Positions 40,603 through 49,910 of a DNA stretch of 64,000 bases are shown here, piece by piece (position 1 is the first letter of the stretch; each line of letters begins with the position of its first letter). This DNA comes from JAFECT01 sp963838235 (GTDB lineage Bacteria; Pseudomonadota; Alphaproteobacteria; Caulobacterales; Caulobacteraceae), in assembly GCA_963838235.1 (NCBI GenBank), contig CAWIQJ010000005.1, positions 1,550,001 to 1,614,000 on the forward strand, in the 5' to 3' direction. A program made the translations under genes and the position numbers. Under the pieces are notes generated by a model. It was not told the DNA's origin. It did not search any database and saw nothing but the letters and a program-made list of their open reading frames with translations.

Positions 40603-42735
40603 ATGCTGATCCGCCGGTCGAGCTATGTGCATGTCACCCCCCTGGGCGGCGAGCGGGTGCTCGTGCTGCACGCGGTGAGCCAGCTGCGCCTGGTGGTCGA
40701 CCCGGTGGTGGCCGATATCCTGGCTTGGTTCGAGGAGCCCCGCGACATGCCGGGCGAGGTCGACGCCCTGCTGCGGCGCCACGCACTCGACCCCGACCTG
40801 TTGGCCGGCTGTCTCGCCACCCTGATGGAGCGCGAGCTGCTCACCGACAAGGATGCGGCGGCCGAAGCGGCGTTCACGGCGGCGCGCCTCAACGACTTGC
40901 ACGGCCGCAATCCCGGCGAGGCGCTCGACCGCCTGCGCCGCGACAAGGGCGAAGGCGCCGAGGCCTACTGGGCCGTCACCCAGGCGCTCGGCGCAGGCGA
41001 TCTTGGCCGGCCGATGAAGCACCGCTGGGACGTGCTGCTGTTCGGCGACTGCGACCTGCAGATGGAGGCCGATTTCCTCCGCCAGGCCGCCGCCGCGCGC
41101 GGGGTGGACCTGCGCGTCGCCACCGCCTTTCCAGACGACCTGCGCTTAGCCGCCGAACGCCCGCACCACGCGATCCTCATCGGCGCCCTGCGTTCGCGCC
41201 GCGCGGTGGCGCTCGGCACGCCCGCAGACCACGGCGGCGATCCCGCGCGCATCTATCTGGCCGAAGCGCGCGGCGTCATCGAGGGCCTGCGCGCGCACAG
41301 CACCGCGCCGATCCTGATCGATACCCTGCCCGAGCCCACGCTGCAGCCGCTCGGCGTCGCCGACCGCGGCGCGCACGGCCACCGCAACCGCTTCCGCCGC
41401 CTGAACCTCGAGCTCGAGACCCTGGCCGAACAATACCCCGGCGTGCACGTGGTCGACCTCGCCGCCGCGCTTAATGCCGAGGGGTCGCGCCGCCTGCTCG
41501 ACGACGGCCTGGTCGGCTTCACCCATTTCGGCTCGCCGGGCTGGATGCTGCAGCGCCCGCAAAGCGAGCTCGCCGCCGTGCACGGCCTGTCCCCCGATCC
41601 CGCAACCCTGATCGCTGATGTCGGCGGCCAACCCTATGCGCGCGAGGCGGTGACCGCCCAGGCGCACATGGACGCTCTGTCGATCGCCATGGGCCTGGAC
41701 CGCAAGAAGTGCGTGATCGTCGACCTCGACGGCACCCTGTGGCCCGGGGTGCTGGCCGAGACCGGCGCGCCCTTCGCCTGGACGCCGGAGATCAGCGGGC
41801 AGTATTCCTACGTCGGCTTGTGGTTCGGCATCCACGAAGCGTTGAAGGCGCTGAAGCGGCGCGGCGTGCTGCTCGCCTGTGTCAGCAAGAACGACGAGGC
41901 GCTGGTGCGCGAGCTCTGGCGCTATCCCGAGCACTATCCGCACGACCGCCTGCTCACGCCGGACGACTTCGTCACCTGGCGGGTGAACTGGACCGATAAG
42001 CCCACGAATATCCGCTCCATCGCCGACGAGCTGGGCTTTGCACTCGACGCCTTCCTGTTCATCGACGATCACCCGGTGGAGCGCGAGCGCGTGCGCCAGG
42101 CCCTGCCTGAGGTCGAGGTATTGGGCGAGGACCTGTTCGGCGTGCGCCGCGCCCTGCTCACCGACCCGAGGCTGCAGACCTGGGACCTGACCGGCGAGGC
42201 CGCCGTGCGCACCGACTTGGTGAAAGCCCAACTCGGCCGCGAGCGCGAGCGCGCGTCGGCGGACGACGCGACCGACTTTCTGGCTTCACTCGGCGTGAGC
42301 TGCACCTTCGACCGTCCGCACGACGGCGCGACCCTCGCCCGCGTCGCCGAGCTGATCCAACGCACCACCCAGTTCAACGCCACCGGCCGCGTGTTCACCG
42401 CCAGCGAGCTCGCCACGCGCGCAGAGACCGGTCAGGTGTTCACCGCCCACTGCCGCGACCGCTTCGGCGACTACGGTCTGGTGGCCGCAGCGGTGACCGA
42501 AGGCGCCGAGATAGCGGCCTTCGTGATGAGCTGCCGTGTCATAGGCTTGGGTGTCGAGAGCCGCTTCCTCGACCGCGTGCTGGACGCCCTGGCCGCGACC
42601 GGGACCGAAGCGGTCGGCCGCATCGTGGAAACCCCGCGCAACGGCCCGGTGCGCCACCTCTACGCCGACAACGGCTTCACCCGCGACGGCGACCTCTGGC
42701 GTCGTCCACTGTGCACGCTGCGCAAGACAGGCTGA
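40603..42735 (+). CDS. FkbH-like HAD-IIIC multidomain protein with PqqD-like N-terminus
   Basis: This 710-residue protein appears to have four parts. Residues 1-80 resemble a PqqD/RiPP-recognition winged helix (SQLRLVVDPVVADILAWFEE, LLAGCLATLMERELL). About 145-340 is a GDSL/SGNH-like domain (DVLLFGDCDLQMEADFL; GFTHFGSP), as in other FkbH proteins. About 365-520 is the HAD-IIIC domain (KKCVIVDLDGTLWPGVLAET, ACVSKNDEALV, FLFIDDHPVERE). The last 150 residues are GNAT-like (QFNATGRVFTASELA; VMSCRVIGLGVESRFLDRVL). FkbH proteins load glyceryl units on carrier proteins; here neither a carrier protein nor a synthase is nearby. Confidence 0.8.
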   Translation: MLIRRSSYVHVTPLGGERVLVLHAVSQLRLVVDPVVADILAWFEEPRDMPGEVDALLRRHALDPDLLAGCLATLMERELLTDKDAAAEAAFTAARLNDLHGRNPGEALDRLRRDKGEGAEAYWAVTQALGAGDLGRPMKHRWDVLLFGDCDLQMEADFLRQAAAARGVDLRVATAFPDDLRLAAERPHHAILIGALRSRRAVALGTPADHGGDPARIYLAEARGVIEGLRAHSTAPILIDTLPEPTLQPLGVADRGAHGHRNRFRRLNLELETLAEQYPGVHVVDLAAALNAEGSRRLLDDGLVGFTHFGSPGWMLQRPQSELAAVHGLSPDPATLIADVGGQPYAREAVTAQAHMDALSIAMGLDRKKCVIVDLDGTLWPGVLAETGAPFAWTPEISGQYSYVGLWFGIHEALKALKRRGVLLACVSKNDEALVRELWRYPEHYPHDRLLTPDDFVTWRVNWTDKPTNIRSIADELGFALDAFLFIDDHPVERERVRQALPEVEVLGEDLFGVRRALLTDPRLQTWDLTGEAAVRTDLVKAQLGRERERASADDATDFLASLGVSCTFDRPHDGATLARVAELIQRTTQFNATGRVFTASELATRAETGQVFTAHCRDRFGDYGLVAAAVTEGAEIAAFVMSCRVIGLGVESRFLDRVLDALAATGTEAVGRIVETPRNGPVRHLYADNGFTRDGDLWRRPLCTLRKTG

Positions 42736-42741
42736 AGCGCC

Positions 42742-43296
42742 CTACGTCGCCAGGACCTCCGCCAGCGGTTTCCAATAGTGCCCACGCCAGCCGGTCGCGA
42801 GGCCCTGGGCGTCGTCGCGGGGGAAGCCCACGTGATCGAACACCAGCCGGGTTCCGTCCGGATGCTCGGTGAGTTCAAACCGCACGATCGAATAGAGATG
42901 CGGCGCCCAGCCCTGCGAGCGCCAGACCTGGACGAGCCGCACGCCGGGCTCGAGCTCCAGCTGGCGTCCGGTGATGAAGCCGCCGAATAGCGAAAACGCC
43001 CCGCCGGGCTCCAGGCTGATCTTCACCGGCGCGCTCTGCAGCGCCATCTCCGGGATCGCGCCGCTCAGCACCACGACCTTTTGGAAAATCGCCTCGTCGG
43101 TCAGGGCTTCGTAGACGCGTTTGGGCGGCGCCTTGAACACCACCTCCTGGTGGATCGCCGAAGCGTCGGTCGAAATCCCAAGGTCGCCGGGTGTCGCTTC
43201 GGCCGCAGCCGCATCTGCGGGCGCTGCGGCCCCGGCCAGGCCGACAGCCGCGGCGGCGGCCCCCAGGGCGCGGCGGGTCATGGCGTCTTCGGTCAT
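42742..43296 (-). CDS. Exported SRPBCC/AHSA1-family protein
   Basis: The 184-residue protein starts at ATG 43296 after GGGAGGA; a second ATG follows five residues on. The N-terminus (MTRRALGAAAAAVGLAGAAA) is a signal with paired arginines, suggesting Tat export. The rest is an AHSA1/START-like fold: IHQEVVFKAPPKRVYEALTD, FSLFGGFITGRQLELEPGVR, LVQVWRSQGWAPHLYSIVRF and a C-terminal helix. It may bind a hydrophobic ligand. It converges on the FkbH-like gene and diverges from TetR across a perfect palindrome. Confidence 0.8.
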   Translation of the reverse strand: MTEDAMTRRALGAAAAAVGLAGAAAPADAAAAEATPGDLGISTDASAIHQEVVFKAPPKRVYEALTDEAIFQKVVVLSGAIPEMALQSAPVKISLEPGGAFSLFGGFITGRQLELEPGVRLVQVWRSQGWAPHLYSIVRFELTEHPDGTRLVFDHVGFPRDDAQGLATGWRGHYWKPLAEVLAT

Positions 43297-43332
43297 GGCG
43301 ATCCTCCCATTGAGCAGGCCAAGGCAATCAGC

Positions 43333-43366
43333 CCAGCAAAAGATGTTCAACAACATCTTTTGCTGG
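43333..43366. promoter_or_regulatory. TetR operator: 15-bp perfect inverted repeat
   Basis: CCAGCAAAAGATGTT and AACATCTTTTGCTGG are separated by CAAC, midway between the divergent SRPBCC (start 43296) and TetR (start 43403) genes. Its length and symmetry fit a TetR dimer-pair site that represses both genes. Confidence 0.8.
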
Positions 43367-43402
43367 CAGACATTCTGCGCCGCCACCCTGGAGCCCGCCA
43401 GC

Positions 43403-43999
43403 ATGCCCTATCCGGAAGGCCACCGCGACGAAGTCCGCACCCGCATCGTGCGCAGCGCCCAGCGCCTGTTCAACACCCACGGGTTCGAGACCGTCTCCAT
43501 CGACCAGATCATGGCCGCCGCCGAGCTGACCCGCGGTGGCTTCTATCGCTATTTCGCCAGCAAGAGCGACCTCTACGCTGAGGCGATGGACTGCTTCTTC
43601 ACCAACCCTGCCTGCGGCAACCGCTGGGAGGGCGTCGAGGTCGATCCGGCCAAGGGCAAGGTCGGGCCGCAGATCGTGCGCGCCTATCTCTCGCGCCAGC
43701 ACTTCCAGGACATCGAAGACTCCTGTCCGATGGTCGCCTTGCCCGGCGACGTGGCGCGCAGCGGCCCCAATGCGAAACGCGCCTATGAAAACGCGCTGAA
43801 AGCGATGATCGAGCACCTGCAGGCCGACACGCCGGCCGACGGCGCGCCCGACCGCGAGGCCGCCCTTGCCATCGCGGCGATCTGCATCGGCGGCATGGTG
43901 ATCGCGCGCGCCAGCGAAGACCTCGCCATCGCCGACGAGGTGCGCGACGCGGCGCTGAACACGGCGCTGATGCTGGGCGGCTGGGCCAACCGGCCCTAA
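43403..43999 (+). CDS. TetR family transcriptional regulator
   Basis: From ATG 43403 the 198-residue protein has an N-terminal TetR helix-turn-helix (RIVRSAQRLFNTHGFETVSI, DQIMAAAELTRGGFYRYFAS) and an all-helical ligand domain with CPMVALPGDVARSGPNAKRA and a C-terminal ALNTALMLGGWA. The CPMV...A segment with Cys occurs in regulators sensing electrophiles. It probably binds the palindrome at 43333-43366 and represses itself and the exported SRPBCC gene. The stop overlaps the convergent carboxylesterase by four bases. Confidence 0.9.
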   Translation: MPYPEGHRDEVRTRIVRSAQRLFNTHGFETVSIDQIMAAAELTRGGFYRYFASKSDLYAEAMDCFFTNPACGNRWEGVEVDPAKGKVGPQIVRAYLSRQHFQDIEDSCPMVALPGDVARSGPNAKRAYENALKAMIEHLQADTPADGAPDREAALAIAAICIGGMVIARASEDLAIADEVRDAALNTALMLGGWANRP

Positions 44000-45564
44000 A
44001 GCGTCCCACGCTGCACGAAGGGAACCTGCGCAAACAGCCGGCGCTCCCGCCCGCGCGGGTCGTGTTCAATCCTGCACGGGCGGTTCACGATCAGAGTCGC
44101 ACGCGCCGGCAGTGTGTAAGTCGGCCACGCCGGGATCTCGCGGTTGTCGGGCCGACCGGTGCGCGCAAACGCGATGAAGGTCTCGCTCATCGCTGCCGCC
44201 AGAGCGCGCGCGTCCGCACCGTCGCCGCTGAGCGCGCCGGGTTCGGCGGTATTGTCGAACACCAGCGGAATGTCGAGCGTGTGCGCCGCGCGAAAGCGAC
44301 CGCCCTCCAGCGGCGAGGGCCAGTCGACCTGGTACATGTGCACGGGCGCCCCTGCCCGCGCACGCACCTCGGCTTCGATCAGGGCGCCGCGCCAGGAGCG
44401 CGAGGCGGTGGTTGCGGCGAAGAACACCTCGGTCGGCGACCAGTCCGGATGCATCCCGCGGTAGGCTGCCACCACATAGGCCGCGTCGATGTCGACGCGC
44501 AGCTCGGAGCCAAGCCGGCCGGCTAGGCCCTCCCAGGTCAGTTTCCACACATCGGAGTCGCCGCGGAAGAAATAGCGCGTCTCGTCATGGGTATTGCCGA
44601 TGATCATAGGAATGCGCGCCGACAGCGCAGGCGCGTCGGGATAGAACGGATGGCGCGGCAAGGCAGCCTCGTCCAGCACCGGACCGAAATAGATAGAGCT
44701 GTGCGCGATCGTCGGATCCGGCGTCTCGATCACGGCGATCAGGCGGTCGAGCGGGACGCGGTCCAGCTCGCGCCACTGGTCGGGCCGAAGCTTCAAGGCG
44801 TCGAGATAGGCCTTGGCGCGCCCGGTCGCGCCCTGCGGGCCCGAAGCGGTGACCTGCTGGCCGCTCATAGTCGCCACGCGGCGGAACAGGCCGTGGGCGC
44901 GCGGCATGGCCATCAGGCTGGCGATCTTGGCGCCGCCGCCGGACTGGCCGAACAGCATCACGCGCCCGGGATCGCCGCCGAAGCGCGCGATGTTGTCGCG
45001 CACCCACTCCAGCGCCAGCACCAGGTCGAGCAGGCCGACATTGCCTGACGCGGCGTAATCGCTCCCGGCGATCTCACCCAGATAAAGATGTCCGAACGCC
45101 GACAGCCGGTGGTTCAGGGTCACCACCACCACGCCGCCGCGCTGGCACAACCGCACGCCGTCGTAGAGCGGGCTCGACCCCGAGCCGTGGCTGTACTCGC
45201 CGCCGTGGATGTAAACCATCACGGGCCGCTTGCCGTGGTCGGCCAGCCCCGGCGTCCAGACGTTGAGGCGCAGGCAGTCCTCGTCGACGGGCTCGTCCGC
45301 GTGCGACTGCGGCGAGGCGACGCCGTACGACTGTGCGTCGCGCACGCCGGTCCACGGTGTCGGCGGCGGTGCGGGCTTGAAGCGCTGCGCGGCCGTGTCG
45401 CCGCCGTAAGGGACGCCCTTGAACACCGCAATGCCGCGGTCGCGATAGCCGCGCACGACGCCCGCGCGCGTCACCGCCACCGGTGCGTCCGTATTCGCCA
45501 GCACCAATCCCGGCCAGGCCATCGCGCCTGCGCCCAGCACGCTGCGGCGGAGGACGCCGGTCAT
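43996..45564 (-). CDS. Type B carboxylesterase, exported
   Basis: From ATG 45564 the 522-residue protein begins with a signal (MTGVLRRSVLGAGAMAWPGL). It has VFKGVPYGGDT, DEDCLRLNVWTP, the oxyanion segment VYIHGGEYSHGSGSS and nucleophile elbow FGQSGGGAKIASL. The catalytic Glu is in GNTHDETRYF and the His in RAAHTLDIPLVF. Such enzymes hydrolyse carboxylic esters in the periplasm. The gene is four bases downstream of kdgK in the uronate locus, so it could remove methyl or acetyl esters from pectic oligosaccharides; this is contextual. Confidence 0.85.
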   Translation of the reverse strand: MTGVLRRSVLGAGAMAWPGLVLANTDAPVAVTRAGVVRGYRDRGIAVFKGVPYGGDTAAQRFKPAPPPTPWTGVRDAQSYGVASPQSHADEPVDEDCLRLNVWTPGLADHGKRPVMVYIHGGEYSHGSGSSPLYDGVRLCQRGGVVVVTLNHRLSAFGHLYLGEIAGSDYAASGNVGLLDLVLALEWVRDNIARFGGDPGRVMLFGQSGGGAKIASLMAMPRAHGLFRRVATMSGQQVTASGPQGATGRAKAYLDALKLRPDQWRELDRVPLDRLIAVIETPDPTIAHSSIYFGPVLDEAALPRHPFYPDAPALSARIPMIIGNTHDETRYFFRGDSDVWKLTWEGLAGRLGSELRVDIDAAYVVAAYRGMHPDWSPTEVFFAATTASRSWRGALIEAEVRARAGAPVHMYQVDWPSPLEGGRFRAAHTLDIPLVFDNTAEPGALSGDGADARALAAAMSETFIAFARTGRPDNREIPAWPTYTLPARATLIVNRPCRIEHDPRGRERRLFAQVPFVQRGTL

Positions 45565-45568
45565 TGCC

Positions 45569-46585
45569 TCAACGGCGCACGTCGAGCGTGCCGCCGGCGA
45601 GGAAGCTCTCCACGTCGGCGCGACGCGACAGGTTGAAATCGCCGGGCACGCCATGCTTCAGGCAGGCGGCGGCGAGGCCGAACTCCAGCGCAGCGCCGTC
45701 GTCCAGGCCCACGACCAGGCCGTGCAGAACGCCGGCGGCGAACGCATCGCCCGCACCGATACGATCGACGATGCCGACCAACGGATAGGCCGGGGTGCGC
45801 AGCTCGCCCTCTCGGGTGAACATCACCGCCGACAGGTCGTGATGATCGACCGCGTGCTGCAGGCGCAGGGTCGAGGCGATGCGCTCCAGTTTCGGAAACG
45901 CTTCGAACGCCGCGGCCGCGGCGGCGCGGCGGTTGTCGGCGGGATCGTCGTGGGTGAACGGCCGGTCGAGGATCAGAGCGATGTCGCGCTCGTCGAGGAA
46001 GCCGAGGCTCGCGCCCGCAAGCAGCCGCCGCAGCACCTGGGGCCCGTCGCCGCGCCACGCCGCCCAAAGCTTGGCGCGATAGTTGCCGTCGAAGGAAACC
46101 GCGACGCCCTGCCCATTCGCCGCTGCGACCGCGCGCTCCGCCGCCGCCGCCGCGTCCGCGCCCAGCGCCGGGGTGACGCCGGACAGGTGCAGGAAACTGG
46201 CGCCGTCGAGTCTGCGCTCCCACGCGATGCGGTCCGGCGCCGCCGTCGCGAAGGCCGAGCCGGCGCGGTCGTAGACGATCTCGGACGGCCGCAGCACCGC
46301 GCCCGGCGTCAGAAAATAGAGCCCCATGCGCCCGGGCCCGAACCCGATTCCCGAGACATCGACGCCGTGACGGCGCAGCTCGTCCAGCGCGGCATGGCCC
46401 AAAGCATTGTCGGGCAGCACGCTGACCATGGCCGAGCGATCGCCCAGGCAGGACAGCGACACGGCGACATTGGACTCTGCCCCGCCGAAGCGCAGGTCGA
46501 GCCGGGGCGACTGGAACATCAGCTCGTTCGCCGGCGCCGACAGCCGGATCAGCATCTCGCCGAAACAGACGACCGCGGGCTTCAT
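45569..46585 (-). CDS. kdgK: 2-dehydro-3-deoxygluconokinase
   Basis: The 338-residue PfkB-family kinase starts VVCFGEMLIRLSAP and has the PfkB substrate lid region FGGAESNVAVSLSCLG, FDGNYRAKLW and the catalytic DRIGAGDAFAAGVLHG with the anion-hole GAGD. KdgK phosphorylates 2-keto-3-deoxygluconate, the common product of the Uxa/Uxu and Kdu branches encoded alongside, to KDPG for the Entner-Doudoroff aldolase (not seen in this window). A degenerate LacI-type operator lies just upstream (46606-46619). Confidence 0.9.
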   Translation of the reverse strand: MKPAVVCFGEMLIRLSAPANELMFQSPRLDLRFGGAESNVAVSLSCLGDRSAMVSVLPDNALGHAALDELRRHGVDVSGIGFGPGRMGLYFLTPGAVLRPSEIVYDRAGSAFATAAPDRIAWERRLDGASFLHLSGVTPALGADAAAAAERAVAAANGQGVAVSFDGNYRAKLWAAWRGDGPQVLRRLLAGASLGFLDERDIALILDRPFTHDDPADNRRAAAAAAFEAFPKLERIASTLRLQHAVDHHDLSAVMFTREGELRTPAYPLVGIVDRIGAGDAFAAGVLHGLVVGLDDGAALEFGLAAACLKHGVPGDFNLSRRADVESFLAGGTLDVRR

Positions 46586-46605
46586 CGCATCATCGCTCGC
46601 ACAGT

Positions 46606-46619
46606 TGACCCTGGTGTCC
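46606..46619 (-). promoter_or_regulatory. Degenerate LacI-type operator before kdgK
   Basis: TGACCCTGGTGTCC matches 11 of 14 bases of TGACACCGGTGTCA and lies 20 bases upstream of the kdgK start, where a repressor would block transcription. Confidence 0.5.
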
Positions 46620-46641
46620 GCTGCCTACGCCCGTGCGCCCC

Positions 46642-46674
46642 AGAAAGAAAGGGCGCCGGTCGAAACCGGCGCCC
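46642..46674 (-). terminator. Intrinsic terminator after the TonB receptor gene
   Basis: On the minus strand GGGCGCCGGT, the very stable TTCG tetraloop and ACCGGCGCCC are followed by TTTCTTTCT. The stem is a perfect ten base pairs. It lies 32 bases after the receptor stop. Confidence 0.85.
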
Positions 46675-46706
46675 CCAAGGCTGTGTCGTCAGGAGAAAAA
46701 CCGTAA

Positions 46707-49662
46707 TCAGTACTGCCACCGGATCCCGAACAGGATGTCGCTTCCGGTGTGGTGGTAATACATCGGCAGATCGTGGCCGGTGTCGTCGAACTGGTTCTCG
46801 TACTGGTCGGTGAGGTTGACCCCTTCCAGCGTCATCTTCAGGTGGTCGTTCACCGTGTACTGGATCGAGGCGTCGAGGTTGAACGTCGCGTCGAAGCCGT
46901 CGGCGTTGGTGCCGACTTCCTTGCCGGGCACCTGGCTCAGGTACTTCGAGCGGAAGGATCCGGAAATACGCGCGCTCCACTTCGCGTCTTCGTAGTAGAG
47001 GGTCGCGTTAGCGGAATATCTCGACAGGCCGAGCAGGTTGTTGCTGACGAACTGGCCCGGCGTGGACGTCGGATAAAGCACGCTCGAAGTCCACATAGGT
47101 CAGGTTCACCAGCGTGCCGGTATGGCTGAACAAGCCCGGCAGCATGGTGAACTGCTGCTGGTAGTTGATCTCGAGGCCGTTCACGCCGCCCCCGGGGGTG
47201 TTGACCGGCGTGGAAAACTGCCAGATCGCCGAAGGACTGCACCCGGGCGCGCTGCCGCAGGCGGCGATCGCGGCGCTGTCGGGAATGCCGAACGGGTTGC
47301 CGTGGAAGACCAGGTTCTGAACCTTGGTGGTGACCAGGCTCAGAACGTCCTTATGGAACAACGCGATCGACAGCATCGTGCCGTGCGACGGATACCACTC
47401 CCAGTCCAGGTCGTAGGAGTTCGCCAGGAACGGGTTGAGTGCTGGGTTGCCGGTCTTCACCGTGAAGTTAGAGCCCGACACCGTCACCGAGGTTGAGGCC
47501 AGAAGGTCGGTGAGGTTCGGACGCGCCATCACCCGCGCCGCCGCGAAGCGCATAATGGTGTTGTCCGAGGTCTGCCAGGCGAGGTTCAGCGACGGCAGGA
47601 AGTTGTTGTACGACCGCGACGAGTCGTCGGCGCGCAACACGGAGGCTACGAAACTGTAGCCCTGCGAGAACTGGTCGGTCCTCACGTCGCGCATGCCGAG
47701 GTTGCCGCTGAGCGGATGGCCGAGCAGGTCGAACTTGAAGTCCGCCTGAACATAGGCGCCGTAGTCGTGTTCCTTCTCCGTCGCATTGTCTCCGAGGTCG
47801 CCGGTGGTCGAGAGCGCGAACAACGGGGAGGTATAGAGCCCGAACAGCGAAGCCGCCTTGAACACATCCGGCGTGATCGTCGTGGGCGTGCTGCCGCTCG
47901 GGACATTGGCCCCGGTGGCGTTGGCGAAGTTGATGACCTGGTCGTAGCTCGAGATCGGGATCGACTGCAGCGCCTTATAGGCGTTGGTCGAGGTGACCGT
48001 TTCGCCGTTGACCAGCCGCAGCGAGGTCGCCTGGAACTGATACTCCTTGTAACTCAGGCCCGCCGACACGGCGAAGTTGTCCGACGGGCGCCAGTGCAGG
48101 TTCCACTGACCGGTATCGAAGTCGTTGTCCGTCGTCTGCGGCCGTTCGCGCACCTCGGTGAGCACCCAGGGGCCGCTAGAGGTCAGGTTGGCGGAGCCGA
48201 AGTTGAGCTGCGGAACGCGGCTGTTGGCAAAGTTGTATGAGAAATTCTGGACGTTGTACTGGTCGAAGCCCAGGGTGGTCTGGATCGGGTTGGCGAAGTT
48301 CGAGATCGAGGCCCCGACCAGTTCGTCCATGCTCCACTGATCGTTGAACTTGGTTTGGCCGTGCAGCGTCACCTGGTCGAACTCGGTGTGCATGACGTCG
48401 TAACGGTCTTCGACGCGGGTATCGACGCCGTCGAAGGTGCCGCCTTCCATCACGCCGTTGACGATGTTTTCGCTGAGCACGCTGATGTTGGCGATGCTGG
48501 TGCAGGTGCTGACACTGGAGCACTTACCCGTGCCCGAGAAGCCCGGCGCCTCGAGGTACTGCTCCTGGCGCGTCGCCCACCAGTAGGAGTGCAGGTAGTC
48601 GAGGCTGAACAGGTTGTTATCGTCGGGCTTCCACTGGAACGACGCGGTCGCGCCGGTGCGCTTCTCGTCATCCTGGTAGAAATCGTAGCGCGGGAAGCGC
48701 GGGTGCAGCGCCGCGTCCGCGGTGGCGCACACCGTCGGCAGCGGGAAGACCTGACAGTTGGTGCCAAGCACCGACTTGAACCCTACAAGGGTATGTGTGC
48801 CCGAGGTCCCGGTGTTCAGCACGTCGCCCTCGTCCCAGCGGACGGTCGAGGCGCCGGCGTCGTCGTACTTGCGCTCGCCGTAGGACAGGCTGATCAGGGC
48901 GCCGAAGTGGCCGTCGTCCCAGGTGTCGCTCATCAGCATCGAGGCGCGCGGCCCCGTCTCGCTGGCCAGGGTGTTGTAGTCGCCCTTGGCCTGGGCGATG
49001 AACCGGAAGCCGTCGTAGTCGAGCGGGTGCGCGGTCGACATCTCGACCGTGGCGCCCAGGGCGCCTTCTTCCAGATTGCCTTCCGCGGTCTTGCGCAGCG
49101 TGAGCTGGTTGAACAGGTCCGAGGAGAAGACGTTGAAGTCGAACGCGCGGGTGCGGTTCACGCCGCCGTCGCTGTCGGGCGAGCCGACCGTGGTCAGCGC
49201 CTCCATGCCGTTGATTAGCACGCGCGTATATTGCGGACCGAGGCCGCGCACGGTGATCTCGCGACCCTCGCCGCCTTCGCGGCTGATCGCGACGCCCGGA
49301 ATCCGCTGCAACGATTCGGCGAGGTTCAGGTCGGGGAACTTGCCGATGTCTTCGGCCAGGATTGTGTCGATTTCGGAATCGGCGTCGCGCTTGATGTTGA
49401 TCGCCTTGGCCAGGCTGTTGCGGAAGCCGGTGACCACCACCTCCTGCACCTGGCTCGCGTCGCCCGTGCCGGCCGGTTTGGCGGCTGGACCTTGCGCCGG
49501 AGGCGCTGCCTGCTGGCCGGCTCCGTCGCCCTGCCCCTGGCCCGATCCCTGGTCCTCAGCGTGCGCCGCGCCGGCCGCGGTGAAGACCGCCAGGGCCACC
49601 GCCACGCTCGACACCCCACACTTCAGACGACGGGAGAACTCCCCTTGTTCCGACCTAGACAT
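46707..49662 (-). CDS. TonB-dependent receptor (frameshifted near 47087)
   Basis: The protein (about 984 residues after repair) has a signal peptide (RRLKCGVSSVAVALAVFTAA), a TonB-box-like EVVVTGFRNSL, and the plug domain with FPDLNLAESLQRIPGVAISR and VRGLGPQYTRVLINGMEA of the Caulobacter-type receptor family. A 22-strand barrel follows. At TLVNLTYVD the match leaves frame and resumes as SSVLYPTSTPGQFVSNNLLG to the terminal FGIRWQY. Deleting one base at the AA pair (47087-47088) joins them. It probably imports pectic oligosaccharides or uronates; two LacI-type operators lie upstream. Confidence 0.85.
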
Positions 49663-49734
49663 AGCGCCTCCTCCCCAGGTGGCTTTATCCGCTAGGCGGC
49701 TGCGGCCTTAGAGCCGTCCGCCCCCCTGAACTCT

Positions 49735-49782
49735 ATGACACCGGTGTCATTTCGCTTTGGCTTTTTCGTGACACCGGTATCA
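49735..49782 (-). promoter_or_regulatory. Two LacI-type operators before the TonB receptor
   Basis: ATGACACCGGTGTCAT at 49735-49750 is a perfect palindrome with the central CG of LacI-family sites. A second copy, TGACACCGGTATCA, lies at 49769-49782. The spacing of 34 bases (about three helical turns) would allow cooperative binding. The remainder of 49663-49910 contains one palindromic repeat and no gene. Confidence 0.8.
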
Positions 49783-49865
49783 TTCCGGACGCTAACAGCA
49801 AGAACGGCGCTCTGGCAAGACGCTTCGACAGCAGGGATGGAGCCAGCGTTGCACGAATGCCTCAG

Positions 49866-49903
49866 ATTCTCCTCCCCCGTGAGCGGCAGCAAACGGGATG
49901 GGG
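49866..49903. repeat. Diverged copy of the portal-downstream hairpin repeat
   Basis: TCCTCCCCCGTGAGCGGCAG is shared exactly with 11516-11535; the right arm (AACGGGATGGGGAGA) has diverged, so the hairpin is weaker here. It lies downstream of kduD. Confidence 0.75.
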
Positions 49904-49910
49904 AGAACGC

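Noticed and set aside
39427..41022. A 531-codon leftward reading frame
   Set aside because: It is antisense to the oxygenase and FkbH-like genes, both of which carry clear domain motifs.
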